DNA of 64,000 bases, taken from Cryptomeria japonica. Its lineage: Eukaryota > Streptophyta > Pinopsida > Cupressales > Cupressaceae. Positions 1 through 11,119 of this stretch are shown one piece after another (positions within the stretch are counted from its first letter, which is position 1; each line of letters starts with the position of its first letter). A program made the position numbers and the translations under genes. The stretch covers positions 600,613,644 to 600,677,643 of the forward strand of contig NC_081415.1 in assembly GCF_030272615.1 (NCBI RefSeq), given 5' to 3'. Below the pieces are notes generated by a model. The model searched no databases. It saw only the letters and a list, made by a program, of their open reading frames with translations, and was not told where the DNA came from.

Positions 1-12
1 AAAGAATGTCAA

Positions 13-1137
13 ATGGGTAAACGGGTCAGAACCTCTTTTAGGAGTATACAAGATAAATCAAATGATGTTCTTGATCTTATTCATACTGATTTGTGTGGCC
101 CTGCTAGAGTTAAAAGTTTTCAAGGTGATAGATATTTCATGCTAATCATTGATGATTATTCTAGAATGACGTGGGTTACTTTTCTGAAAGAAAAATCCAA
201 AGCATTTGAAAAGTTTAAAATGTTTAAGGCTAAAGTGGAAACTGAGACATGATTGAAGATTAAGTGTTTGAGATCAGATCATGTTGGAAAATTCACATCC
301 GACGAGTGTAATAACTTTTGTGACAAGCATGGTATAAGAAGACAATTTTCTGCTCGCCGGACACCTCAACAGAATGGAGTTGTGGAAAGGAAGAACAAAA
401 CTATCTTGCATGCTACTAGAACAATTATGATGGAAGCTAGTCTACCTCATATCTACTGGAGAGAAGCAATGAGTACAACAGTTTACACATTCAATAGAGT
501 ACATATCAAAGGAGAAACCAGTAAGACACCTTATGAATTATGGTTTGGCAATACACCTACAGTTAAGTATTTCAAAAATTTTGGTAGTAAATGTTATATC
601 AAGAGAGATGATGTCATTGGGAAATTTGATCCTTGATGTGATGAAGGTATATTTCTTGGTTATTCTAATGAAAGCAAAGCATATAGATGTTATAACAAGA
701 GATTGCAAAGAATTGTGGATAGTGCTAATGTCAAAGTGGATGAGTTGAACAAAAGTCAAATCAGAGTTTATGAGAAGGAATCAACAACGGAAATGATTAT
801 ATCTAAACCGGTAGCACCTTTACTGGAACAGAGAGTTGAACGAGTTGCTTCGGCAGTATCAGAGAATTCTACAGTAACTGAAGAACAGGGAAGAGGAACA
901 AAAAGTCAGAAGACTCCTAGGTATGTGAGATTGAATCATTCAAAAGATCAGATCATTGGGGATAAGAGCAATGGAGTGATGACAAGAAGAAGACTGGAAA
1001 CTAATGAGGTATGTTTAATTTCACAAGTTGAACTGGTATCACTAATTGAGGCATGTAAATATGAACATTGGTTGAAAGCTATGGAAGAAGAATTAGATCA
1101 GATTGAGAAAAAACACACATGGACTTTGGTTCCCTGA
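13..1137 (+). pseudogene. Ty1/copia integrase region (broken)
   Basis: Integrase part of a copia polyprotein, which would join element cDNA to target DNA. The element begins left of the window. All three catalytic acids are visible: D in HTDLCGP, D in LRSDH and E in the PQQNGVVERKN block. The usual LRSDNGGEF reads LRSDHVGKF, so the motif has decayed. In-frame TGA stops lie at 250-252 and 634-636, and a third at 1135-1137 separates this part from RT. The integrase C-terminal part (FLGYSNESKAYRCYN) spans about 645-705. A variable linker follows to about 1050. It is one non-functional frame with the RT and RNase H regions downstream. Confidence 0.93.
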
Positions 1138-1938
1138 GCTAAAAATAAAAATGTTATTGAAACTAAATGGGTTTTTAGGAATAAATTGAATGAGGATGGT
1201 CAAGTTATAAGGAATAAGGCTAGATTGGTTTGTAAAGGATATTCTCAGAAGGAAGCAACTGATTATAGAGAGACTGTTGCACTTGTAGCTAGGATTGAAG
1301 CTATAAGATTATTTCTTGCCTATGCTGCTTATAAAAACTACAAGGTTTATCAGATGGATGTTAAATGTGCATTTTTGAATGGGGATCTTGATGAGAAAGT
1401 TTATATTGAGAAACCTAATGGTTTTTCACTATCAGATGATACATATATGGTTTGCAGGTTAAGGAAAACTTTATATGGATTAAAACAAGCACCTAGAGCT
1501 TGGTATGCAAGGTTGGATAAATATCTTTTGAAGCTTGGTTTTACTAAGGGCACTGCTGACAGTAATTTATATTATAAGATCGTTGATGATGATATACTAA
1601 TTATTGAAGTATTTGTTGATGACATTATTTTTGGAGGTGAAGATAAGTTATGCATATAATTTTCTAAGAATATGGAGAAATAATTTGAGATGTCTATAAT
1701 TGGTAAGATGAAATTTTTATTAGGTTTGCCGATTACTCAGACCGACAAATGTATTTTCATCTGTCAAACTAAATATGCTAAGGAATTGTTGAAGAAATTT
1801 GGTATGGGAGATTCTAAACCGGTAAGTACTCATATGGTTACAAGTGAGAAATTGACAAGAAAAAAATGTTTCTACATCGGTAAATCCTACAAGATACAAA
1901 TCTATGATTGGAGGTCTGTTTTATTTGACTCAGACTAA
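1054..1938 (+). pseudogene. Ty1/copia reverse transcriptase region (broken)
   Basis: RNA-dependent DNA polymerase part of the same copia remnant. It opens with the conserved WLKAMEEELDQIEKKHTW block (about 1069-1125). It continues through ETKWVF, ARLVCKGYSQ, QMDVKCAFLNGDL (first catalytic D), LYGLKQAPRAWY and FVDDIIFGG (catalytic DD at about 1615-1625). Stops occur at 1135-1137, 1657-1659 and 1681-1683. A frameshift near 1905 moves the reading into the RNase H frame. The order IN-RT-RNH is diagnostic of copia rather than gypsy. Not functional as it stands. Confidence 0.95.
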
Positions 1939-2563
1939 GCCTGACATTATGAATGTTGTTTTTATTGTTTCAAGATTTCAGAGTGATCCTAGAGAAAGTC
2001 ATGGGATGGCGGTGAAAAGGATTTTTAGATACTTGCAAGGTACATCAGAATATGGCTTGTGGTACCCTAAGGATGATAACTTTACTTTATGTGCATATAC
2101 AGATGTTGATTGGGCTAGAGATGTTGATGACCAGAAAGTACTTCCGGTGGAGCTTTTTCTTGGAAAGAAATTGGTTTCATTGATAAGCAAGAAACAATCA
2201 TGTACTTATTTATCTACTGCTGAAGCTAAGTATGTTTCTGCTGCTACTAACTGTACACAAGTTTTATGGATGAAGCAAATATTGAAGGATATAAAGGTGG
2301 ATTGTGATGCACCGATAGTTATTCACTGTGTTAACTCTGTTTCTATTGATGTATCAAAGAATCCAATATTTCATTCTAAAACAAAGCACATATCTATGAA
2401 GTATAACTTTTTGAAGGAGAAGGTGGAAGCAAATGAAGTTAGACTGGTTCATGTGAACACTAAAGAGCAGATTGCAAATATTTTCACTAAAACTTTGCCC
2501 AAGGAATCATTTGAGTACCTGAGAGATAGATTGGGAGTTTCTGCCCCTTTGACAGAGACTTGA
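1904..2563 (+). pseudogene. Ty1/copia RNase H region (broken)
   Basis: RNase H end of the copia polyprotein, which would degrade the RNA strand of the replication hybrid. It starts with GGLFYLTQTKPDI and covers RIFRYLQGT, AYTDVDWA (first catalytic D), LSTAEAKYVSA (catalytic E), then HSKTKHISMKYNFLKEKV and IFTKTLPKESFEYLRDRLGV. It ends at a natural TGA at 2561-2563. The block normally read as CDN appears as HCVNSVS, so one catalytic D is lost. This is the longest undamaged stretch of the remnant. Confidence 0.94.
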
Positions 2564-2901
2564 TTGATGCGGTTTGGCATCAGTACGGTATGTACTATCA
2601 GAGATACTATTCATTCCAGCACTAATGTGGGATGCTACTGCTCAGGGGGAGTAGTCAGCTTTGTGATTTAGTGGTTTATGTTTTTTCTTTGATATTTTTG
2701 TCAGAACTCTAGCATTGATGTGAATAAGAAGAAGAAATTCAAATCTTTACAGAGATATTAATCATAGGGGGAGATATTGATATTCAGAGCTGCATGCAGG
2801 ATATTGTTAGCTGTCTTCCATTGGGGGAGACTTGTTTGGCATTTCTTGGTACTTAGATGTTTTTCACATCTAGTGTTGCCATCAATGCCAAAGGGGGAGA
2901 T
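2564..2901 (+). other. copia 3' untranslated region with repeated polypurine tracts
   Basis: Non-coding stretch between the RNase H stop and the 3' LTR. It holds four GGGGGA-type purine runs, at about 2645-2652, 2765-2773, 2824-2831 and 2891-2900. The last abuts the LTR and is the expected primer for plus-strand synthesis. Similar repeated tracts occur in the copia elements at 6537-10716 and 45259-53196. Confidence 0.75.
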
Positions 2902-3544
2902 TGTTGGCCATTTGGTGGAATTGATTATGTGTTTCACTGATGTTTTGTCATTGATGCCAACACTAGCTGTTTGGATGCTTTACCGATACCCTTCTGGTCC
3001 TGGTAGGTTGAGTGGATTTTGGTTAACTTGGATTCGGCATGATCCAATAGGCTCTGATATAGTCTGGTGATGGAATTAGCTTGTTCATGATACTCATGCT
3101 CATATTTGGCCAGTTGGTTTTGGTCTGGTAATCGAATGATATCCTGCTTGCCTAGAATCTTGGTTTCTATTTTCAACGAGGGTTTCACTAGCAGAGCTTT
3201 TGGTGGAGATATTTTATGAATTGCATAAGTGGTGTTGGTATAGCCTTTGGTGAAGTTTCAGGATGTTGTTGGTGATCATGTTCGAGACTTGGCGGATGAA
3301 GATCATTGCTGAAGTGTATGGACCTATACTTAGTCCCAGTTGATCTAGGTTATGGATCGACTTTAATGTAACGAGTGGATAGGACCTATTGATGTGTTTT
3401 CATGATGTCTTATGTGTTGGCTATTATTTGTTTGTCCTAAGACTGACACAGTTTATAATTAAGTAATTGGTTTATTGTTTGATGGCTGACCTGATTGTTT
3501 ATGGTCGAGGGTTTGTATTTATAGATGTGTTAGTGAATAGATTT
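2902..3544 (+). repeat. copia 3' LTR, first part
   Basis: The LTR begins TGTTGGCC directly after the polypurine tract. It has a TATA-like stretch (tatttatagatg) near 3517-3528. The block tgtcattgatgccaaca resembles the starts of the LTRs at 6537-10716 and 22827. The sequence stops resembling an LTR near 3544 and resumes near 5437, so an insertion splits it. Confidence 0.8.
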
Positions 3545-5436
3545 GTCCTTCAAAAATGAATATGCAAATTAACTCCTGATGCCTAGAACGAAGGAAAAAA
3601 AGAACTAACAGTTGGATCGATTATCATGGGATTGATAATCTTCCTCTAAAATTAATAGGGTACAGCTCCCTAGTCAGATGTTCAATAAATTAATTGGTTT
3701 TAAACCAGACATTTGCTTTTAACCGGAAAGCAAATAAAGGCACTAACACCTACTCATAACCATGAAGTAAATGTGAAGAGGACTGAATACTAAATAAAGT
3801 GAATGCAGGAAAAAGAAAACACAGTTCATATTCCCAACACCCATAGAAAATAACTAAAGAGGTAGGAGCACATATCCTTCCCAAGAGGTAACTCAATCTG
3901 AAAATAAAATTTCAGAATTAATCACATCTACAGCTTGTCATGACAAGAATGGTACTAAAAAATAATATTAATGAGACAAAGCTCAATAAAATCTGAAGAC
4001 AACAATAAAGAATTCGAAGACTCCTGAATGCCTTCTCCATTCCTTCAATATCAAAATGAGTTCCAAGACTCAAGTTTTGTACATTACAATTGTAGGCAAA
4101 GAAAACATGCCCCCTGCTATGATTAAAATCTCAGAAATTATTGCCCTTTTCTGTAGCACACAAAATGCTAGAAAAAGAACCCTGCTTTTCCCTTTCTTTT
4201 GCATATTTATCCTTCTTTTCCTCTCGGTGAGACACTTTCAGTTCCAAAAATTGAATCTTGACATATCATATGCTGACAGCTGGATATAAACAACTGTCTT
4301 CATTCTTTCAACACTTTCTTGGATTCAATGTAATCTTTAATCATAATGTTTTAATCTGAAAATATTATAACTTAAAATACATAAGCTTTATGAATTAATT
4401 ATGGGCTCCATCGTTGCAAATACAAGTTGTGCCTTGTTAATATTTGAAGACAAGAAACTCGGTTGCTGTTGGTCACCTTGGACAGACCTGCATTCAGTCA
4501 ACCATATCTTTTGAAGGAGACATAATTCGGTTAATCACTCTAGTGGAAATGTGCACAACTTGTCTATGCACAACATATCCAAACATGGGAAAATTCCAAC
4601 GGTGGAATGAAAAGATATTCCCCCCACAACATGATGGTTTTTCTGTCACAAAAATCAGAAAATGTTCTTTGTTGTAGACTTGTATTATGTTAAGTGTATC
4701 TTGCAGACCAGATTGAATTTCCACAATTCCTTTGGTGAGAAATTATAAAAGTAGGTTTCATAAAACATATCCAAAATCCAGCTTGATCGAATGATTGAAG
4801 TGAGGGATATACCCCCTGCATAGAGACTAATTTTGCTATCTCAGAAAATTTGTATTTACAGGCTGCATTGAAATTTATAAACATTCTTCGTGCTAACTCT
4901 TTCACAATCCTCTATGAAAAATAATCAATTGCTGCCTAAGTAAATGGTGAATCAATATTCCTCTTCCAAAATTTTGTTGGTTGACCAAATTTGTCCACTG
5001 ATTGCTTTACCTCTCCATTTTGGTTGTGCGTTGAACCTTTGAACTTCATTGAACATGTTGAACATCCCTGAACTGTTTGAACTAAGTTCAAATGGTTCAC
5101 AACCCAAAAAAAGAGGATATGAAACATCACCCGCGACCGTGAAGTAGAACTGCTGCAAAAAACTTGGGTGAGCGTTAGTCTGAAAATCTCTTAGACACCA
5201 CTTAGAACCTAAGAAACCTAAATGAACACTATGAACTCTATTCAAAATGGTTCAAAGGGTTCATGAGGTTCAACAAACCATTGAAACTTAACAATAATGA
5301 TCTAGAAATGATTTACAAGTGGATTAGGGATTGAACCAACAAATTTTAAACAAGACAAGGACTCAACTAAAAATTTTGCAAGGCGACTCACTCTTGTTAT
5401 GAGGGATGAATGACAAGATAACAAGATGTAAGATTT
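3545..5436. other. 1.9 kb insertion of unknown type inside the copia LTR
   Basis: The stretch interrupts the LTR. Both edges carry AGATTT (3539-3544 and 5431-5436), a possible 6-bp target duplication. I see no TG...CA ends, terminal inverted repeats or poly-A tail. Open frames on both strands are short (up to 97 codons, at 4952-5245 minus) and match no family I know. Type and origin are unresolved. Confidence 0.4.
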
Positions 5437-6021
5437 CATTGTAGATTATCATGGTTATTGTTAGAGATCATGGTCAAGGAATATAATGTGCGAATAATGT
5501 AATATCAATCAAGCAGAGGAGTTGGTTGATCATTGGAGATCGAATTGGGTTTGTGTAAGAGGACTTAGTCCTCTGATATTGAGCTTAACCGAAACTGTAC
5601 TCAGGCATGGGAGATGTTATCTTTTGCAGTTCAACACTTCTTCGGATTGTAGTATGGATTTATATGTAGTCAGTGAGGCTCCTTTTGTGATGAGTAGTGC
5701 GCTCTAGGCTGTTGGTCTTACTGAAAGTGCAGGTCCCTCAATTGTAATTCACATACTTACTACATAAGTATTATCTGACTATGGATAGGCTTCCCACCGT
5801 GGTTTTTCCCCTTACTGGGTTTTCCACGTACAAATCTTGGTGTCATGTGGATGGTATTTATTCTATGATTATTGTTTATGCTTAATTGGTTTATCTGCTA
5901 TTCCGGTATTAATGTTTTGGGATCTGGTATTAAAGTTTAAATTGCTAATGGTTTCGGTAATCTATGACAACTGATTCACCCCCCCTCTGAGTTGTCTTTC
6001 GGTTATTTGAATTGTCTAACA
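5437..6021 (+). repeat. copia 3' LTR, second part
   Basis: This resumes the LTR begun at 2902. It carries features typical of a copia LTR downstream half: tgtgcgaataatg, the accgtggtttttcccc block and a final attgtctaaca ending at 6021. Without the insertion the LTR would be about 1.2 kb. The 5' LTR lies outside the window, so the target duplication cannot be checked. Confidence 0.75.
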
Positions 6022-6041
6022 AACATAAATAGTTTACTTTA

Positions 6042-6536
6042 TGTAGTGTCGTATATCCTCAATACAATTTCATGCTCACTTGGGCCTCACTTTAGCATTT
6101 TTTCCTTCTACGCCCAGATTATGCTTGATTCTACTGATACCAATGCTAAAATTGTGATCTCTATTCTTTTCTTTGACTCCTAGACCTTGTCTTAGCCTAG
6201 GTGGACTAGACTAGGGCACCTACCACCCTAGTCTAAGCCAAAAGGGCCCATTTTTTAATCTTATAATGGTCAGAAAAAGTTTAGGAGGAAATGATTTTTG
6301 ATTTTGGCCTTCTTCATAATTTTCAACACGGTTCATGATGTTAGGTATAAAAACAAGTCGTATTCCCTCATTTGAAACACCTCTTATCAAAGAATTCACT
6401 CCATATAAAGAAATTCATGTGAGAAAATAATCAAGCATTATCAGAGTAGTGAAGGATAGGTCAAGTACTCATATTTTCAAGCATTCAAGATGACATGCAT
6501 GATCAAGTTTGTATGAAGACATGTCTGAGTTCTACA
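6042..6536 (+). repeat. gypsy-type LTR A0, left part
   Basis: Starts TGTAGTGTCGTATA, matching the start of the minus-strand LTR near 22345 (TGTAGTGTTGTAAC). It contains the TATA-like ggtataaaaac near 6345. It is broken at 6536 by the copia insertion 6537-10716 and resumes at 10722. No coding capacity. Confidence 0.6.
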
Positions 6537-7876
6537 TGTTGGAAATAACAATGGAGGAAAACTGAGGGGGGGGGGTGAATTCACTTTTCACCGGATTAAA
6601 TAATTTAAGCTCAATCTCATATTTGATCAATTGTAGCAAAAAGAAAGATTACAACAATAATAGAAACATACATAACACCAATATTTTTGACGTGGAAAAC
6701 CTGTACAAGGAAAAAAACACGATGGGAACCTACCCACAATGAGATGATACTCTACAGTAGTATGTGTAAATATTACAATGGCGAATTCAAATGCATTCAG
6801 GCACACTGCCTAGAGCTCACTACTCAAAATAAAATGACCCAAAAGGTTACAACCCTCAGGGAAGGTTCACTACCTTACAAAGATATTCAGACTACAATCC
6901 GGATTACATGAACTGTAAAGATAAAATCTGCTAATGCTTGATGACAATTCTGGTTAAGCTCACATGTCTGCCTGTAACACTCTCTGCTCAATACACCACA
7001 CAAAAAGATGAATTCGATTATTAGCACATACACCAGTCTCTGATAATGCAGACTCAACACTGACACCACAATTACATGAATATAACACCTATTTATATAG
7101 ATCATCAACCTTGACTGCAAGGTCGGCCAAACCCTCAACACCTAATTACAAAATTACACCACATGATACAAAAATAAACCACCTTACCAATACAATGTCA
7201 TAGAAAAAATAGCATGGTCGACCCAAATCAACTCCTCGAACACGCAACACCACTAGGAATCTCGCCAAGATCAATAGCAACATGTTACACCACCAAAAAT
7301 ATCACCGGACCCATAAGATCATCAAGAACATGCATAATGATCAATGCAAACTGTCAAAACAAATAGGAAATGATTAGGAAACACCAACAAGCACATTAGA
7401 ATCATCCACAATATCTGTGCCAACACCACTTAATTAAATCTTCATTGATCAACACGCTAACACTCAAGAACACTTATCAACAACAACTTGGACAAGAAAG
7501 ATACATTGCAGAGCATTAAATCATGAACCATCTGAAATGAAGATATACATGAACATCCCAAACACTCTCCCAAATCCGCAACACAAGATACGATCATACT
7601 GGAGCACAATAGATAAAACACCAGAACACTACAACACTGAACATTGAAAACCAATCTCCATACCAGAATCCACAACTCGGTCAGATCACCACAGAACATC
7701 ATGGAATCAATAAAGAATGAAGTATCTCTAGTTGATTTAGCATAGAAAATAGATAAACCAACTAGATCAACTCATTGGAAATACCAGATCACCAAACAAC
7801 TTTCTACAACATCAAAACACATGAATATGTTGACATCAATGACAACAATATACCCTAGCAGCAACAATATTCAACA
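6537..7876 (-). repeat. 3' LTR of copia derivative
   Basis: Begins TGTTGG and ends CAACA on the plus strand. It aligns over its whole length with 9370-10716. A TATA-like tatttatatag lies near 7090. Short open frames here are shadows. Confidence 0.92.
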
Positions 7877-7890
7877 ATCTCTCCCTTTGG
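7877..7890 (-). other. polypurine tract of copia derivative
   Basis: On the minus strand it reads CCAAAGGGAGAGAT immediately before the 3' LTR, the expected plus-strand primer. Further CTCTCCCC-type tracts lie at about 8021-8032 and 8070-8078. Confidence 0.8.
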
Positions 7891-8139
7891 CAAATATGGC
7901 AACTTATGAATGTGAAAAACAATAAATGCAAAGGAATAAATCAACACCAACAAAATCCAACAAAATCCCCCTAAGATCATGCATACAAAGCTCCAAGGAT
8001 AAGGTAATTTTTCACACGCTTCTCTCCCCCTTTGACATCAATGCCAAAGACATAAACAGATCAAACTTCTCTCCCCATTACAAGATAATCACTCACCCTT
8101 AGGATAAACTCACAAATCTGAACAACACTTTGAATACCC

Positions 8140-9313
8140 CGACTAAGTAGCAACACCAACTCATCAACTCAGATAAGAAGATAAGACTGTGCAATCCACC
8201 GGATAGATGCATCTCCATGCACCTAGTTCTCATAAGGAGGGGCAAAGACCCCTAACTTGTCTCTCAGATAGACAAATGTATCTGCATGCAAAGGCTTAGT
8301 AAAAATATCTTCAATCTAATCCTTCATAGATACATACTCCAATTTGACTTCTCAATCACTGACCTTCTCCCTCAAAAAATGATACTTAATTGATACATGC
8401 TTTGTTTTAGAATGCAGTACCAAATTCTTGGAAATATTAATTGGACTTTAATTATTACAATAAATAATAGTAGGCTCATCATATATAACTCTAATGTCCT
8501 TCATCGTCTACTTCATCCAAACTACTTAAGTACAATTACTAGCAGCAACAATGTATTCAACTTCAATAGTAGATAGAGATATAGCATCTTGTTTCTTACT
8601 TGCCCATGAAACCATCTTCTTTCCTAAAAAGAAAGCTCCACCAATAGTGCTATTCCGATCATCTACACCACCTACCCAATCAACATCAATATAAGCACAT
8701 AACATGAAATCATCGTTCTTCGGATACCACAACCCATAATCAACAGTCCCCTTCAAGTATGTGAAAATTCTCTTCACAACAATAACATGACTCTTTTTAG
8801 GATTTGCTTAAAATTTGGCACAAAGACAATCAACATGCATAATATCTGGTCTAGTCTAAGTAAGGTATATCTGTCCACCAACCATAGATCTGTACAAAGT
8901 CTGATTAACTTTCAGAGATTCATCTTTCTTAGATAACTTGCATCTAGTCACCAACTCACCATAGGAGTTCCAATAGGTTTAGAATCAGCTAACCCAAATT
9001 TCTCCAATAGTTCTTTCACATACTTAGATTGAGAAATGAAAATACCTTTAGCAATCTAAAGTCCCACCACATTAGTCATCTCTGAATCGGTCAAGGCACT
9101 CAACAATGCTTCCTTAGGTCTTACGTTATGTTCAAAATCCTTGATTTGAACAGCAGTAACTAGCCCATTTTGAGGAAAATTGTAGACATTCTTTGTAATC
9201 TTCCAATACTCTTCTCCAAGACACTTGAAGTGAACTTCCATCTGGTCCTTCTATACAATATAATTATTTCCATCAAATCTAGGACTCTACTTCTTGAATG
9301 CATAAGTTGCCAT
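8140..9313 (-). pseudogene. gag-start fused to copia RT end and RNase H (broken)
   Basis: Reading down from ATG at 9313: a copia gag N-terminus (MATYAFKK, then RFDGNNYIV and QMEVHFKCLGEEYWKITKNV), ending near 9056. It then passes directly into the end of RT (KYVKELLEKFGLADSKPI, about 9000-9050). RNase H follows (RIFTYLKGT, AYIDVDWVGG, LSTIEVEYIVAASN; 8526-8777) and continues past a stop to SKTKHVSIKYHFLREKV near 8370. Integrase and RT active-site blocks are absent, meaning a deletion of several kb. Several in-frame stops. In the RNase H part the first catalytic D is kept. Confidence 0.88.
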
Positions 9314-9355
9314 CTTGGATCACCTCAAGCGATCAAGCTTCTTCTGATGGATCTA

Positions 9356-9367
9356 GCTCTAATACCA
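9356..9367 (-). other. primer binding site, tRNA-iMet type
   Basis: The minus strand reads TGGTATTAGAGC two bases inside the 5' LTR. This is the standard TGGTATCAGAGC with one C-to-T change. Confidence 0.88.
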
Positions 9368-9369
9368 CT

Positions 9370-10716
9370 TGTTGGCAACAAAAAGGGAGGAAATTTGAGA
9401 GGGGAGGTGAATCAGTTTTCACCAAATTAAACAATTTAAGCACTATCTTAGATCTGATCAATTGCAACAAAAAGAAAGATAACAACAATAATAGCAACAC
9501 ACATAGCACCAATATTTTTTATGTGGAAAACCTAGTCAAGGAAAAAACCATGATGGGAACCTACCCACAATGAGATGATACTTTGCAGTAGTATGTGTAA
9601 ATATTACAATGGGGAATGCACATGGATTAAAGCACACTTTCTAGAGCTCACTACTCAAAATATAATGACTCAGAAGGCTACAAACCTCAGGGAAGGTTCA
9701 CTACCTTACAAAGATATTCAGACTACAATCCGGATTACATGAACTAAAAAGATAGCATCTACTAAGGCTTGATGACAATTCCGGTTAAGCTCATATGTCT
9801 GTCCTACAACACTCTCTCCTCAATACACCGCACCGAAAGATGAATTTTCTTATTCGCACATACACCAGTCTATGATAATGTAGACTCAACACCAACACCA
9901 CAATTACATGAATATAACACCTATTTATACATATAATCAACCTTGAATGCAAGGTCGGCCAAACACTCAACACTTAATTACAAAATTACACCACACGGTA
10001 CATAAATCAACCACCAAACCAATACAATGTCATAGACAACATAGCATGGACCCAAATCAACTCCTCAAACATGCAACACCACTAGAAATCTTGCCAAGAT
10101 CAACCGCAACATGTTACACCACCGAAAATACCACATAACACAAAAAATATCATTGAACCCATAAGATCATCAAGAACTCGCAAAATGATCAATGCGGACC
10201 ATAAAAAAAAATAGGACATAATTAGGAAACACCAACAAGCATGTTAGAATCATCCACAATATATGCACCAACACCACTTGATCAAATCTTCATCGATCAA
10301 CACACTAATGCTCAAGAACACTTATCAACAACAACTCAGACAAGAAAGATAACTTGTAGAGCATCAAATCACGAACCATCTAAAATGAAGATATACACAA
10401 ACATCCCAAACACTCTCCCAAATCCACAACACAAGATATGATCATACCGAAGCACAACGGATCAAACACTGCAACACTGAACACTGAAAACCAATCTCCA
10501 TACCAAAATCCACAACTCGATCAGGTCACCACATAGCATCATGGAATTAATAAATAATGAAGTATCTCTAGTTGATTCTGCATAACAAACAGATAAACCA
10601 ACCAAATCAACTCACTGCAAATACCAGATCACCATACAACTTTCTTCAAAATCAAAACATAGAAATATGTTGACATCAATTACAACAACATATCCTAGCA
10701 GCAACAATATCCAACA
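9370..10716 (-). repeat. 5' LTR of copia derivative
   Basis: Homologous to 6537-7876, with the same TGTTG...CAACA ends and a TATA-like tatttatac near 9920. It is followed by the CTACA duplication. Confidence 0.92.
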
Positions 10717-10721
10717 CTACA

Positions 10722-11110
10722 TAGCTACATCAAATTGTTTTTATGAAAGATTCAAGGCACAAGAGATTCATAAAGGAAGGTATAACTTTTAAATTCAACA
10801 TTTATTTCTAGATCTAGCCTCTACCCTAAAGGGGTAAGCTCTCATTTGTATTTCATTTAAGCCCATAATTTGACCTAGGCAAACCCCTATCAACACAACA
10901 ACATTTTTCCTCTCTTATTTGTGTAGGTTATAGGTTGAAAAGAGAAGGAATATAAATCCAAAAAGTATACACTGGGACATATAGAACCAGATTTTGAAGA
11001 AGAAGGAAGCCTTGGACACTAGGGATTAGTCCCATAGTTTGAGACTTTTCTAACAAAATTTCAAGGAAGCAATCTAAGTTACATCTTGATTCTTAATCAA
11101 TTTCTGATAT
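10722..11110 (+). repeat. gypsy-type LTR A0, right part
   Basis: Continues the sequence interrupted at 6536. The block around 10865-10930 (tttgacctaggcaaacccc, then cctctcttatttgtgtagg) matches the block at 11814-11873. A0 and A are therefore two tandem copies of one family. No genes. Confidence 0.6.
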
Positions 11111-11119
11111 CCATATTTG

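Larger units (their letters stand above)
6532..10721 (-). mobile_element. complete copia deletion derivative with CTACA target duplication
   Basis: Two LTRs of 1,340 and 1,347 bp (6537-7876, 9370-10716) bound an internal region of only 1,493 bp. Exact 5-bp duplications CTACA lie at 6532-6536 and 10717-10721. A tRNA-iMet-type primer site at 9356-9367 and a purine tract at 7877-7890 set the minus orientation. The interior joins the start of gag directly to the end of pol, so integrase and most of RT are missing. The LTRs differ by roughly a tenth by eye, so the insertion is old. It could only have moved with proteins supplied in trans. Confidence 0.93.

Noticed and set aside
4494-5245. Three minus-strand open frames as a possible host gene
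   Set aside because: Short, overlapping and AT-biased, with no family similarity or consistent splice structure.
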